DNA from: Selaginella tamariscina
Taxonomy: Eukaryota > Streptophyta > Lycopodiopsida > Selaginellales > Selaginellaceae
Assembly: GCA_003024785.1 (NCBI GenBank)
Contig: PUQB01000323.1
Coordinates: forward strand, 186,001-250,000
Direction: 5' to 3'
DNA: 64,000 nt
Position numbers and translations under genes: made by a program. Of the stretch, positions 1 through 15,470 are shown in pieces. Position 1 is the stretch's first letter. The number at the start of each line of letters is the position of its first letter. The notes below the pieces were generated by a model. The model made no database searches. It worked only from the letters and a program-made list of their open reading frames with translations, and was not told where the DNA came from.

Positions 1-1309
1 CTATGTAAGACACACCAGTTACCGCTAGCTCAAGTTTGGATACCTCACACAACAGAGAAGCAGTTAAACTGGTGACTAAAGGAGCTCCTTTCTACGGGGA
101 GAGCGGCTTCCGGAAGGCATGCGAGGAACACGCCTTGCTCAAGGGACAGGGCTTACCAGGCAAGCCTATACTTCAAACGAGCCTGTATTCAGGAGAGATA
201 TCAAGGAGTTCACCAAGGATGAGTATCCCCTCGGACACTACGCTCGGTTGTTTAATCTCTCTGCTGCTGTTGCTGTGCGGTTCCGGAGCATCCATACGGG
301 CTGCGATGACTACATATTTGAGTTTTTCTTGCCACTGAACTGCACCACTGAACAACAGCAAAAGTATGTACTCGATTCAATGTCGAGGTCTCTAGGACGG
401 GTTTCAAGAAGCCTAAGGATAGTGACACCACAGGAACTCGCCGAGGAGGACATACATATGCCCGAGGTTATCAGCAGTTCGGCGTCCAGTGTAATATATC
501 AGCGAGACAAAGCCCCTAGAACACGCAAGTCTAAGCGTGGGGCCGCGGAGAAGACAGTCTCTCTTAGTGTACTCCAGAAATACTTTACTGGGAGGCTAAA
601 AGATGCAGCAAAAGACATTGGAGGTAATACAGATTTTATATATATATATATATATAATATATATATATATATATTTACTCATTCTTTGTCTTTGTCAGTA
701 TGTCCTACAACATTAAAGAGGATATGCAGACAGCATGGAATAGCACGTTGGCCGTCACGAAAACTCAAAAAGATCGACAGACACATTAAGAAGCTGCAGG
801 GCGTGTTGAGTTCAGTTCAAGGTCTCTCTTCCACCTCTGGGATTGTCAGTGTCGGTGTCGGGGATGTGATCAACTTCTCATCCGGCCACACGACTGCGAT
901 ATCGCTCCACGGAGAAGTACTGAAGAGCTACAGGGGCTCTTGTTCTTCTTCACACAAGAGCTCCTCGCTGTCGAGCAACGAGCACAGTGTAACATCTCCC
1001 CCTCAGGAGGGCGACAACAACTCGTCGTCGCTCTTCACGGTGAAGGCGACGCACGGGTCGGATACTGTGAGATTCAAGCTCCTTGTTGAACACATGACGT
1101 TTAAGGACTTCCGTGAGGAGGTTGCAAGCAGGTTCAACTTGGAGGAATCTTCGTTTGGACTCAGATACTTGGACGACGACGGAGAGTGGATCTTACTGGA
1201 AAGAAATGAAGATTTAAGGAGTGCATGCAGGCAAGTAACAAGCACAAGATCAAGGTTCTTGTCTCTGCTAACTAGGTTTGCTTGGATGAACAATAAAAAT
1301 CACTGTTAA
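1..1309 (+). CDS. NIN-like protein (NLP) transcription factor, 3' portion, frameshifted
   Basis: This is the C-terminal part of an NLP, a family of nuclear transcription factors best known for nitrate-responsive regulation. The window opens inside the conserved GAF-like region: LPLAQVWIP is readable in frame 1, KGQG in frame 3 and EYPLGHYARLF in frame 2. The RWP-RK DNA-binding domain lies at about 560-800 and contains CRQHGIARWPSRK. A PB1 interaction domain follows at about 1036-1215 (RFKLLVEH, YLDDDGEW). A 75 bp TA-repeat intron at 624-698 splits the RWP-RK domain; removing it restores IGVCPTTLKR. Frame changes near 55-60, near 162-167 and near 1225 each need a single-base indel. After the last one the expected ending KIKVLVSAN stops at 1273-1275; without it the frame runs to 1309. 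Family assignment is firm. Whether the breaks are real is uncertain. The 5' part is outside the window. Confidence 0.88.
624..698 (+). other. 75 bp intron of the NLP gene made almost entirely of TA repeats
   Basis: GT at 624-625 and AG at 697-698 flank a tract of alternating T and A. The exon junction reads g|ta tgt, giving the conserved VCPTT of RWP-RK proteins. The intron length is a multiple of three and it contains no stop codon in the host frame, so a retained intron would insert 25 residues rich in Y and I instead of truncating the protein. Confidence 0.8.
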
Positions 1310-1750
1310 CTTTAAAGAGTGTAAAAGCTTTGTTTGGATTCTCTTCAGATGTTTGACATTCTTCACTCAATCGTGCCAAAGCAAGCATGAAAACATGAGC
1401 CATATAAAATAAAGTGAACACACCCCACATCCGTTGTCATCCACCGTTGGATGGTCCCGTCCGTAGCTTCCCGGCAGCTGCGCAACGTGGAGCCCTAATA
1501 GTGTTAAAGCTATGGCGAAGCGCGTCTCCCTGCTGACGCTGTGCGTTCTCCAAAGAAGGCTCTGCTACTACTCGGTTACGTCTCTATCAAGCTTGCATTC
1601 TTATTAAAGGTTTCGTATCTCTGCAGATCTTCCCATTTCTTGCGTTTCAATCTATAAAAGTTGCATTTTGAATCGGATTTTCAAGATTTCTAGCCGGCAT
1701 TTGTAGCAAAGCGCCGATTTCTTGACGTTTCGATCCGTAAAGCTTGCATC
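1310..1750. other. Intergenic region and ATPase leader with a partial tandem duplication
   Basis: The NLP 3' flank has AATAAA-like signals near 1292 and 1407. About 1636-1692 and 1721-1778 are imperfect copies of one segment about 85 bp apart (both contain TTGCAT, TTGAATCG and TTTTCAA), and the second runs into the first ATPase codons. A short upstream frame starts at ATG 1514. No ATG precedes the ATPase homology in its frame back to the TAG at 1691, so the translation start is unresolved. Confidence 0.5.
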
Positions 1751-5680
<3,930 letters not shown>

Positions 5681-5870
5681 GGCGTGTTCCATCACAACGG
5701 TCTAAGGTGTGTCTGTGTGTGTGTGTGTGTCTGTGTTCGCACTATTACACAGCACTGGATTGATATGTAGATGGATATTATATATATATATAGACATACA
5801 CACACCACAACGATATGTATACCCTATATTAATAAGCCCTTGTTATACTCAATTGATGTGTGTGTGCGTG

Positions 5871-6090
5871 CGTGCACGTGCACTTTTGTACTTAAATAGA
5901 CAAGAAAAAACATACACTACATAGAACTTTATATGTATATTTGTCTATAAATGAGCTCTGTGGGTATAGAAAACTCTCCCTCTCGTGTGTGTGTGTGTGC
6001 GCGTGCCTGCGTGCACGTGCACATATTTTACAATCGTGCTTAAAATAGACGAAAAAACATACACTACATAGAACTTTATATGTATATGTG
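5871..6090. repeat. Two copies of a 147 bp unit in the ATPase 3' flank
   Basis: The string CATACACTACATAGAACTTT occurs at 5911 and again at 6058, both preceded by TGCACGTGCAC and followed by ATATGTATAT. The right inverted-repeat arm has the same doubling (44316 and 44451, period 135), so the tandem duplication predates the large inverted duplication. Confidence 0.75.
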
Positions 6091-6232
6091 TCTTAAATGT
6101 TTTACGTTCATACTCAATCAATATATAGAACTTTGTGTGTGTGTGTGTGTGACATAGACATATAGATTAGTTTGATTAATTTAATTAATTGATTTATACA
6201 TAATAAGTAAGGTACTAAAAATTATGTTTTAC

Positions 6233-6380
6233 AGGACGATTGGAGAGCGAAAGAAGGTGTTGAAAATCGCGCAGCAGCAAAAGATAAGCCTCCCCCGTTG
6301 TATACGAAAGTGGAGTGCCCATCATGCTTGCAAAGTGGGATTTTCAACAACTGGTGTACACAATCATTCTTTTCTCAATA
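6233..6380 (+). other. Candidate coding exon conserved in both inverted-repeat arms
   Basis: After TTTTACAG at 6225-6232 an open stretch begins DDWRAKEG and includes KVECPSCLQSGIFNNWC, a Cys-rich segment that could bind metal. The minus-strand copy at about 44028-44146 keeps the DKPPPLYTKVECPSCLQSGI portion in frame although its first part has diverged. I do not recognise the family. It could be a gene fragment carried by the repeat, or chance. Confidence 0.3.
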
Positions 6381-6399
6381 TAATATATATATATATATG

Positions 6400-7930
6400 T
6401 ATATGTATGTATGTATGTATGTATGTATGCATGCGTATACAGGCTTACATGAATACATTCTTTCCTAGTGCGTTACGGATTGAGTGCTTTATAAATATCC
6501 GTTGCTTAATATAAAGCTGTTAGATCCCCATTTCTCTCCACATATATTAATGATTAAGCATATACATGTTTCATTGGACAACATTAACATTTTTAAGTGT
6601 TAACCAAGATGCTAAAGCACAGACTTATGTAGAGATGGCATCTAAAAAAGATCCTATACTAAGTGAAAAATAGAAAAAAGTATGCCGTACAACACAGTAC
6701 CTCCCAAATGCTGTGTGTGGTGTGTTGTGTGTGTGTGTGAGAGAGTGAGAGAGAGAGAGAGAGGAGGGAATGATGGGACAAGGAATATAACCACTTCATG
6801 TATGTGTGTGTGTGTAAAATAAGCATATTTAATTGTTAGATGTTAAATTATTTGTTTTATATTTATCTTTTATTCCAGTGAATATACCAGCTAGTGGTTT
6901 ACAAACAGAGATAAATATCAGCCAATAAATATAACAATTTGTAAATATAATCTACATCACACATCACACTACAAGTATATTCTCACACACATACACACAC
7001 GCACCCACACACACAGAGTATGGTGTAGACTATGCGTGCATACATGTGTTTATAAAAATACTCAATTAAGAAATATGGATTTTGTCAATATAGATTTTGT
7101 TCATCACTATATATTCACGTGTGTTAAACATATGTTCTGAATGAACGATACGCGTTCGATATCATATGGTGTGTTGTGTGGTGTGTTTGCCTACTCTGGT
7201 AACAGACACGTACCAGTTGCGTATGTGGTACTTGCACGAAACCGTTACTGCTTCATACCTGCAATATATGAATCAACGTGATAAGTATCTTTGTGAAAGC
7301 TTAAATATGAATTTTGATATTAAATAAGAATATTCTGTTTTGTCTTGTTTTTTAATGAAGAAAATTAAAATAATAAATGAAACTATCCAAAAGGAAAATC
7401 AGAATCAAGGTCGGAGTACTACTTGTTGGAATATTGTACAAATTTATATGTATTCAATTTTATATTTTTGATACTAACTTTGTTGTTTAGCAGTATTAAG
7501 TAACAATATAATACTAACTTTGTCATTTCATAATATTAAATAAATTATAGGTGTGTTCTTATTATTATTATTAACAATGTGTGTTTTTCGAGTTTGACGT
7601 CCAAGAGGTCAAGATATAAAGTGTGTGTTTATATATATATATATCCATCCTCCACAATTATAATTACATATATTATTTTCTAGTAACTTAATAATTAAAT
7701 TATTAAAAATATTATTTTAGATATTTTTATCACAATTCTTATTAATTAATTAAATATTATTTCTATTATAATTATTTTATATTCATATTTAATCACAGTG
7801 TAATTTCTTATTCTCCTTCCTCGCCAAAAATAAAGTTTTCATGAAATAATTATATTATATTCATATTCAAAAACTATTATGTTTTGAATCTATAAGTAAT
7901 GTTTAAGTTATGGTAGATTTATTATATCAT
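6400..7930. other. AT-rich interior of the inverted-repeat arm without a recognised gene
   Basis: Contains (GT)n/(GA)n tracts near 6712-6765 and 6805, (TA)n near 7631-7643, and long A/T runs. The same features occur in reverse in the partner arm. No credible coding sequence seen. Confidence 0.6.
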
Positions 7931-7943
7931 TTTGAGTTTCACT

Positions 7944-8423
7944 TTAAATACAATTAACATCTACTGCAACTTTGATAATTATATAAGATGCATTCTGCTT
8001 AATAACCTGGACTCTAGCAACTGCGATTTCAACACTGTCTGTAACAACAATCACTGGCTGGAAAAACGGGGCAGATCCAACGGTTGCTTGACCCAGGAAG
8101 ATAATCTGCTTGACACATCCCTGAACAAAATCTGCAGAGAAGAGATTAAACTCTGAAGATCCATCGGCGGAATCTACGAATGTAACACCTCTCGCCTTTC
8201 CTGTCTCCGGGGAATCGATCGAACTCTTATTTGCAATCTTTGTTTCGAACAATCGTATGTCTCCGTACATGTTTCCTGAGCCTCTCACTACTACCTGTGA
8301 AGCATTACTCGGTGGAAGGAGGATTTCTTGCCCGTAAAATATAAATAGTTTACCATAGGAGCTACTTATTAAACTGCAACATGTAATAATAAGAAGGAGA
8401 AGCTCACAGTTAGACTTACACAT
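7944..8423 (-). CDS. Dirigent-like secreted protein
   Basis: A 159-residue single-exon protein. The ATG at 8423 starts MCKSNC, then a hydrophobic stretch (ELLLLIITCCSLISSSYG) that looks like a secretory signal peptide. The mature part fits the dirigent beta-barrel layout: FYGQEILLPPSNASQV, GDIRLFETKI, TGKARGVTFVDSADGSSEFN, a FSADFVQG segment like the usual FTEGEY turn, and a late strand VARVQVIKQNASY. Dirigent proteins steer stereospecific coupling of phenoxy radicals in lignan and cell-wall phenolic formation in the apoplast. Similarity is distant and based on pattern, so the specific activity is unknown. It is the only intact copy of three in the window (others 42071-42515 and 34258-34400). 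Confidence 0.55.
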   Translation of the reverse strand: MCKSNCELLLLIITCCSLISSSYGKLFIFYGQEILLPPSNASQVVVRGSGNMYGDIRLFETKIANKSSIDSPETGKARGVTFVDSADGSSEFNLFSADFVQGCVKQIIFLGQATVGSAPFFQPVIVVTDSVEIAVARVQVIKQNASYIIIKVAVDVNCI

Positions 8424-8849
8424 AATGTTGCACAAGACTCAGAAATAAGCTTATTTGTTAAGATTTTGTTTCTAGGTGGCTGAGTTTGGTTGTGGTAGTT
8501 TATATGATTGGGTTTGGTTGTGGAAATTTTTTGAATGTGATTGATTGATTAATTGAGTGGTTATATATTATTGTCAGTAAAAAGTTTGTTAAAAGTAATA
8601 AATAGATAATTTAGGATATAACATTAGGATGCATATGTAATAAAGATGTTTATATATATAATTTAATACCACGGGCATACATCTCTTACAACTTGTACAG
8701 AGCATATCAACTATAAATTTAACTTTAAATAATGTTCTTAACCTTAATGCGTAAGTAAACTTCAAATAAGTCCTTAAGTCATATTTAATATCTCCCCATG
8801 GGTCGTCAGAAGGTGGCATGCATGTAGGATAAGAGAATTATTACTTGAG

Positions 8850-9886
8850 GGCTACAAAGGCGTGCAGTATTACGAATTTAGGGAGACTCTTATTGTAGAA
8901 ACTAAGTTTTGAAATTTAATTTTTAAACTTAATAAGATAAAGAGTTAGAAATTATTGAATAGCATCTAACATGATGTGCTCTTTAAGGAATGAGTACAAT
9001 GAAAGTGACAATTAAGAGACGTGTTATCTAAAGGTTGTCGATTGAGGCACTAAAGATGGGTTGAATTTCTTGGTTTCTACATTGGTTTGTAAGAAAGGTA
9101 TGTTAGCTTAACTGGTCGGTGTTATGAAAGAATACAAAGTCGGTTGCAAAAAAGTAAATATTAGTGCTATAACACTTGGTAGTAGATAAAGCAAGTCTTT
9201 ATTTCTTATTAACTAAGAGGTCGGCAACAACACTAACTAAAGGCCTCCAATATAAATTCTAGTTAAGTAAAGAAATTAACCAGTGTTGTGTGCGTCGGGT
9301 GATAGACTTTGCAGACATGCAAAAGGTCTTCAAGTGACTTCATGTCGCAGGTGGTGCCTCCAACAGATGGGTTTACGACTCAGTGAACGAGGTTTTGAAG
9401 TATTTGACTTCACCTAATGCAAGAGGGGTAATGAAATTATGTGAACTTTTGGCTAACTCCACATAGAGTGATATGTTAGTTTTGGTTAGTTTTTTCTAAC
9501 ATTATCTAGTCTTGGAGTTGGACGTCAACGAGGACGTTGACATTTGGGAGTGTGTCATAGTTTCTACTATAACTCCTCTTTTACTTTGGACATTGACTAT
9601 TGTTACCTACTGGATTATGTGACGAACCCTAGATGTAAAAGAAACAAGCCCGCATAGTGCATTTGGGTATCTAATGATGGTCCGGCCGGGTGTCGTTAGG
9701 TATTTGCAAAAAACTCTAGGCAAAGCTAGCACTTCTATTTAGAAAACTCTCCCCCGTTTTGACGTTCCAAGTTAGGGGTTTTTGCAAAGTATAGCTTGTC
9801 AAAATAAGGGTTAGGGACACCCTTAAGGTTGACCTAACCCTAGGTTTCCCTAACCCCATGCCCTAAACCCCCCTAGGGATGGCAGC
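8850..9886. repeat. Repeat-derived DNA upstream of the chromovirus
   Basis: No coding sequence recognised. The part near 9625-9690 (AGATGTAAAAGAAACAAGCC, then ATCTAATGATGGTCCGG) recurs in diverged form at about 40065-40125, so this belongs to a dispersed repeat. The GC is higher than in the surrounding AT-rich DNA. The chromovirus is inserted at its right end. Confidence 0.5.
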
Positions 9887-10428
9887 TGTCACGACCCGAT
9901 ACAGGATACAGGATTCCGGATACAGGATATGGGTTGCAGGATTTCCTACAGGATATTCCTACAGGATTCCGGATACAGGATACGGTTGCAGGATATTCTA
10001 CAGGATATGCCTAGAGGATAAGGGACATGTGGACTCATCTTAGCCTCTGCATGCATGCAACCACTTTTAGCACTCATGCCTAGATTAGCTCTTGGAGTTG
10101 TGAGCATAAAAGCTCCGACCTAATTGTTGTACAATCAGTTACTATCAACACCAGTCTTACTACGATCAATCTTGTCTTGTCTTGTTCTTGTCTTGCTTCT
10201 TGTTCTTTTGTCTTGCTCCTGGATCCTGTCTGTTCCTGTCTTGTTCCTGATCCTTCCGCGCCTTCCTTTTGCTCCGGATCCTATCCTGTTCCTGTCTTCC
10301 GGATCCTATCCTGTTCCTATCTTGCTCCTGATTCCTATTCCTGTCCTGCTCTCGGTCCTGTTCCTGAGTCAAGCCTTCCTGTTCTTGGAATCCTGCTCTC
10401 TTCCTGGTTCCTGGATCGTGGCTTGACA
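9887..10428 (+). repeat. 5' LTR of the chromovirus
   Basis: 542 bp, TGTCACGACCCG to GGCTTGACA. The first 130 bp are built from ACAGGAT-type units (about 9900-10015). A TATA-like ATAAAAG lies at 10106-10112, the proposed start of R at about 10136, followed by a pyrimidine-rich stretch of TCCTGT/TCTTGT units to about 10400. The 3' LTR has an extra segment of about 20 bp around a TGCATGCATGCA motif. Confidence 0.9.
10106..10148 (+). promoter_or_regulatory. LTR core promoter and proposed transcript 5' end
   Basis: ATAAAAG at 10106-10112 is a TATA-like box. About 30 bp downstream the CA dinucleotide at 10136-10137 fits an initiator. The 13 bases from 10136 are the exact complement of the proposed primer site, which would place the self-priming sequence at the very 5' end of the RNA. 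Confidence 0.6.
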
Positions 10429-10430
10429 GT

Positions 10431-10443
10431 TTGATAGTAACTG
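10431..10443 (+). promoter_or_regulatory. Proposed self-priming primer binding site
   Basis: TTGATAGTAACTG begins 2 nt after the LTR end (10428) and is the perfect reverse complement of CAGTTACTATCAA at 10136-10148; the 3' LTR has the same sequence at 15740-15752. No TGG-initial sequence complementary to a tRNA 3' end occurs here. In Tf1 and sushi-group elements the RNA 5' end folds back onto such a site and primes reverse transcription. Confidence 0.65.
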
Positions 10444-10523
10444 CTTTCATAGCTCTCCGTTTCCAGCTACTTTTTTTCCTTGATTCTTTTCCTTCGTTTT
10501 CCTCCTTTTTTCTTTCATAGATC

Positions 10524-11470
10524 ATGGCTGATTTTGAGCACTTTCAACGCGAGCACCAAATGTTGCTTCATGAGCTGGCCACTTTGCGCCAAGTGGTCAC
10601 CGATCTGCAAGGTTCCACCAATGCGGCACATGCAGCTGCTGATGCATCCTCCAAGGCTGCTGCGCAGGCTCTCTCTCAGGCCTCTTCATCGAACTTTTCT
10701 TCGGAGCCGAAGATCAGCATGCCAGAAAGTTCAGTGGCAATCGTGCCGATTTCCAAGGTTTCCTGAATCAGATCCGGCTCTTGATCCGCATGCAACCACG
10801 CCGCTACTCGACTGATGCACAAAAGGTTGGCCTTTTGGCATCCTTACTAAGTGGATCTCCACGGGCTTGGGTTGCCCCTTGCTGGAGCGTGACGACCCAT
10901 TGATGGAAGACTTTGAAGGTTTCGTGGCTGCCTTTGAAGCCTGCTTTGGAGATCCTGATAAGTACCGTTCGCATGCACGAAGTTACGGAAGCTCACTCAA
11001 GGATCCGACCAGCTTCCGTTATGCATCCGAATTTCAGCAACTTTGCACGAACATTCCATGGGACGAGACTGCATTGATCGAACACTTCCGTTTTGGGTTG
11101 AGGGATGACGTGAAGGACCTTCTCCTTACGTTACCGGATGCCCAAACATTAGCGGAGATCATGCAACAAGCTGTTCGTTGCGACAACCGTTTGTTCGAGC
11201 GTCGTCAGGAAAGATCCCGTCAGCAGTTCCTGCAAACCAATCCTGCAGCTGTGGTACATGTTCCTGCACCACCTTCTGGAGTAGTTCCTATGGAGGTTGA
11301 GAAATCCAAGCGTGGCTCTCTTTCGCTGCTGAGAAGCAACGTCGCAGTGAGAACCTATGCTTGTATTGTGGTGAGCAGGACACAAGGTGGCAATGTCCTA
11401 TTAAAGCCAGGAAGTTCAAGACGCGTGAAGTTGAAGCTGAAGTTCAGTCGGAAAACTTCAATGTCCACTT
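10524..11470 (+). CDS. Chromovirus gag
   Basis: Starts at ATG 10524 (MADFEHFQREHQMLL, a predicted helical N terminus). The reading frame breaks near 10735, then continues through the sushi/Tf1-type capsid segment to about 11290. A Cys-rich stretch near 11358-11400 (CLYCGEQD in the third frame) looks like a CCHC zinc knuckle interrupted by a frameshift. The product would form the particle that packages the element RNA. At least two frame changes are needed, so this copy is broken as read. Confidence 0.75.
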
Positions 11471-11559
11471 CGTCTAGGAGCCGCGAAGTTGGACGTAGGT
11501 GCAGGCTCCATTGGTGCTGCTCATACCATTCCATCACTCAAGTTTCCTGTACACATTCA

Positions 11560-14500
11560 TTTAATAATCGAGAGCTCAAGGAGTTTGCCCTGTTAGACAC
11601 TGGTGCAAATGCATGCTTCATGGATGACACTTTTGCAACTCAACATGGCATTTCGGTGGTGAAGTTGAAGCGTGCAGTTCCTGTAGAGGTGGCCGATGGG
11701 CGTCTGATTGCTTCTGGCGCAGTTACCCATGCTACCGAACCTTCTCCTGCAGTCATGGCACATTCAACTGTTCAATTTCCTTCAACTTGATCAAGACTCG
11801 GTCGACTCCCATCATTTTGGGCATGCCATGGTTCGTTGTTGCAAATCCGCAGATCGACTGGAGGTCTAGGACGCTCACGTTTTCCTCTCCGACACTAGGA
11901 TCAATCCTGTACCTTCCTGTGCAGGATACATCCTTAGTATCTGAGGCAGTACAAGCTACAGGATTGACCGTGCCTGTTCCTGTACCAGTGTTGAAGACTC
12001 CTCCTCGACAGGATTCACCTCATGTCAGTTCCTCAGCACATCCGCAGGCTCTCTCCACTCCTGTAAGTTTGCGGTTCCTGTACAGGGTTCTTCCAATCCT
12101 GTATCAGTGTCGAAGGTTCCTCCTCAACAGGATCCACCTCCTGTTGTTCGTCAGCACATTCGCAGGCTTTCCCACTCCTGCGCAACCACGGACTCTGTAC
12201 AGGATTCTTCCAATCCTGTACACTCGTCAACATCCACACAGGTTTTTTCCAATCCTGCCTCTTTCTGTTACTCTGCTTCTGTTCCACCCCCCAAGATCCT
12301 TCCTCTTTTTCAGTCACAGCTCCCTCCTTCTCCTCTCCGAGTTCTTACCACTACCATGCATGAACTCGCCACTGATCCTGCTCCTTTCCACCTTTTTGCC
12401 TTTCAAGTAACTCCTACGTCCTCTTCTACCTTTCCTGTATCGACTCTCCTGTTTTTCAATCTCCTTCTCCTACTCCTTCTCCTTCTCCTCCTTCTTCCTA
12501 CCATCCAAGTATCACGACTTTAAGGACGTTTTTGACAAGCACAAGGCTGCAGTTCTTCCTGTTCACAGGTCCTACGACTGTCCTATTGATCTTGCGGAAG
12601 GAAAGACTCCACCGTTCGGACCGATTTATGCATTGTCACCCACAGAGTTGGAGGTTCTTCGTCAGTACATCGAGGACAACTTGGCATCCGGCTTCATTCG
12701 TCACTCAAAGTCCCCTGCAGGAGCGCCTATCTTCTTTGTCAAGAAGAAGGATGGGAGTTTACGTTTGGTTGTGGACTACAGGGGTTTGAATCAAGTCACC
12801 ATTCGGAATCGGTACCCGTTGCCATTGATCCCGGAACTTCTCGATCGGCTGCGAGGAGCAAAGGTGTTCACGAAGATCGACTTACGAGGGGCCTACAACC
12901 TTGTACGGATTCGTCCAGGCGATGAGTGGAAGACTGCCTTTCGTACAAGGTATGGACACTTCGAGTACACGGTGATGCCTTTCGGCCTTACCAATGCCCC
13001 AGCCGTGTTCCAACACATGGTGAACGACATCTTTCGTGACTTCTTGGACCAGTTTGTGGTGATCTACCTCGACGACATTTTGATTTTCTCCAAGGACCAG
13101 GCGGCACATGACAAGCATGTACGATTAGTTCTACAGCGGCTTCGCGAGCATGGCCTGTATGCGAAGTTGGAGAAGTGTTTTTTCGATAGGGATTCTGTGG
13201 AGTTCTTGGGCTACATCGTCTCTCCTGCTGGCGTTTCCATGGACATGCACAAGGTGAAGACCATCGTGGAGTGGGAGAGGCCCAAGTCTGTACGAGATGT
13301 ACAATGTTTCCTTGGCTTTGCAAACTTCTACAGGCGGTTCATACAGGACTTCTCCAAGCGTGTACTTCCACTCACGGAACTCACCAAGGGGTTTTCTCTT
13401 GGTCCGACAAGGCGGAACATGCATTCACAACACTCAAGGACGCCTTCACGACAGCTCCGATTTTAGCACATCCTGACCCTTCTCGTCCTTTCTTCGTTGA
13501 AGCAGATGCCTCGGATTTTGCAGTAGGATCCGTCCTATCACAAGTTGGAGAAGACAAGTTGCTTCATCCTGTAGCTTTTCACTCTCGTAAGTTCCTTTCG
13601 GCGGAGATCAATTACGAGATTCATGACAAGGAACTCAAGGCCATTGTGGATTCGTTCGAGGAGTGGCGGCATTTCCTGGAAGGTGCTGCACATCCTGTAC
13701 AAGTTCTTACGGATCACAAGAACCTGGAGTATTTCAAACGGCTCGAGTTCTCAGTCGGCGACAGGCTAGGTGGGCGGAGTTCCTATCACGTTTTGATTTC
13801 GTCATCGTCTACAGGCCCGGTTTTCGGAATGGCAAGGCGGACGCATTGTCTAGGCGCTCTTACCTTGCACCACCCGGGCGATCCTGCATTGACTGTCAAA
13901 GGCAAGTGTTGTTGGGTCCTGATCGATTCCGGCTTGCGGCACTGCAGGTTCATCAGGCTCCAGCAAATTCAACACTCCTACAGGACTCCGTTCGCAGTTG
14001 GCTACAGACGACTTGGCAAAGAATGTGTTCTCACACATTCATCCTGACGTTGCAAGTTCCTCTTCCTCCAGTTCCCGTCCAGACTACAACCTGTTCACCA
14101 TACAGGATGGACTCCTGTACCGGGAAGGTCTCCTGTACGTTCCTGTTGGTATTTCCAGGACTCGTGTGGTACAGGATTGTCATGATACCCCGGCTACAGG
14201 ACATTTTGGTGTGGCCAAGACAGTGGAGTTGGTGACTCGCAACTATTGGTGGCCTGGGTTGCGAGGTTTTGTGGAAAGGTTTGTACGGAGTTGTGACACT
14301 TGTAACAGGTCGAAGATGCCTCATCATGCACCCTCTGGTCTTCTTCTCTCTTCCTTTCCTGTTTTCTGCTCCTTGGAGATCCATTTCTATGGATTTCCTC
14401 ACAGATCTTCCTCCTTCTCGTGGATTCGATGCAGTTCTTGTGGTGGTTGACCGTTTCACCAAGCAGGCTCATTTCCTACCCTGCAACAAGACAGCTACAG

Positions 14501-15459
14501 GTCAGACAACTGCGAGTTGGTGATCCGTGAGGTGTTCCGACATCATGGTCTTCCTGAGAGCATTGTTTCCGATCGAGGTCCACAATTCATGTCCAAGTTT
14601 TGGCGAGAGCTTCTTCGGAGTCTACAGGTTAAAGCGGATCTTTTCTTCAGGATATCATCCGCAAACTGATGGGCAGTCCGAACGCACAATTCAGACCTTG
14701 GAACAGTATCTTCGTTGCTTCATCAGTTACCAGCAGGACAACTGGTTGGACCTTCTTCCAATGGCGGAGTTTGCCTACAACAACTCCGTTCACGCATCTA
14801 CAGGACAGACACCTTTCTTTGCTCTTACAGGCCACCATCCACGTTTTGACTTTGCTCCTCCCGCTTCTCCTTCTTCCGCTCCTGCAGTACAGGATCGTCT
14901 CCAGCATCTTCGTCAGGTACAGGATGATCTCCAGGTTCATCTTCAGCAGGCACAGGAACGATACAAGCATCATGCTGATGCTCACCGTCAGCCGGCACCT
15001 GCATACAAGATTGGTGATCTCGTGTGGCTTCTTCGTCGACATATTCGCACCAACAGGCCTTCTTCTAAGTTGGATTTTCAACGATTGGGCCCTTACAGGA
15101 TTGTGGCGGAGGTCAATCCTGTAGCTTTCCGACTCGAGTTACCATCTACGGTGAAACTTCATCCTGTGTTTCACACCTCCTTGTTGGAGCCGTATCATCC
15201 TTCTTCTCTTCCGGTCGTGCTTCTTCTCCTCCCCCTCCTGTGGTCATTGACACTGAACCTGAGTACGAAGTTGCAGCCATCCTTGATTCTCGTCTTCATC
15301 CGCCAACTCCAATACTTGGTGGATTGGAAAGGTTATTTGCCTACTGATCGCACTTGGGAACCTGCATCCAACTTACTCCATGCTTCTTCCAAAGTTGCTG
15401 CCTTCCATCGGCATTATCCTGCTAAACCAGGTCCCAAGACTCGTGGAACTCGTCTTTAG
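11560..15459 (+). CDS. Chromovirus pol: PR, RT, RNase H, IN, chromodomain
   Basis: Domains in order: aspartic protease with DTGA at 11596-11607; a long low-complexity linker (about 11900-12520) rich in TCCTGT units; reverse transcriptase with YLDD at 13065-13076; RNase H with [13 protein letters not shown] near 13490; integrase zinc-binding HHCC segment at about 14180-14310, catalytic core with SMDFLTDLP near 14390, SDRG near 14567 and the DGQSER glutamate near 14670; chromodomain [17 protein letters not shown] at about 15310-15362. The chromodomain would direct integration to marked chromatin. Several frameshifts (near 11780, 13400, 13780, 14380, 14520, 15210) prevent a continuous reading. 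The stop is at 15457-15459, just before the polypurine tract. Confidence 0.85.
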
Positions 15460-15468
15460 GGAGGAGGT
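15458..15468 (+). promoter_or_regulatory. Polypurine tract of the chromovirus
   Basis: AGGGAGGAGG lies 2-3 nt before the 3' LTR start (15471), the expected site for plus-strand priming. It overlaps the pol stop codon. Confidence 0.75.
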
Positions 15469-15470
15469 GC

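Noticed and set aside
10429..10446. tRNA-type primer site for the chromovirus
   Set aside because: No TGG start and no resemblance to the usual plant primer sites; the complement to the LTR is a better explanation.
10124..10525. Open frames of about 85-120 codons in the LTR on both strands
   Set aside because: Produced by the TCCTGT-type simple repeat; low-complexity translation, no homology.
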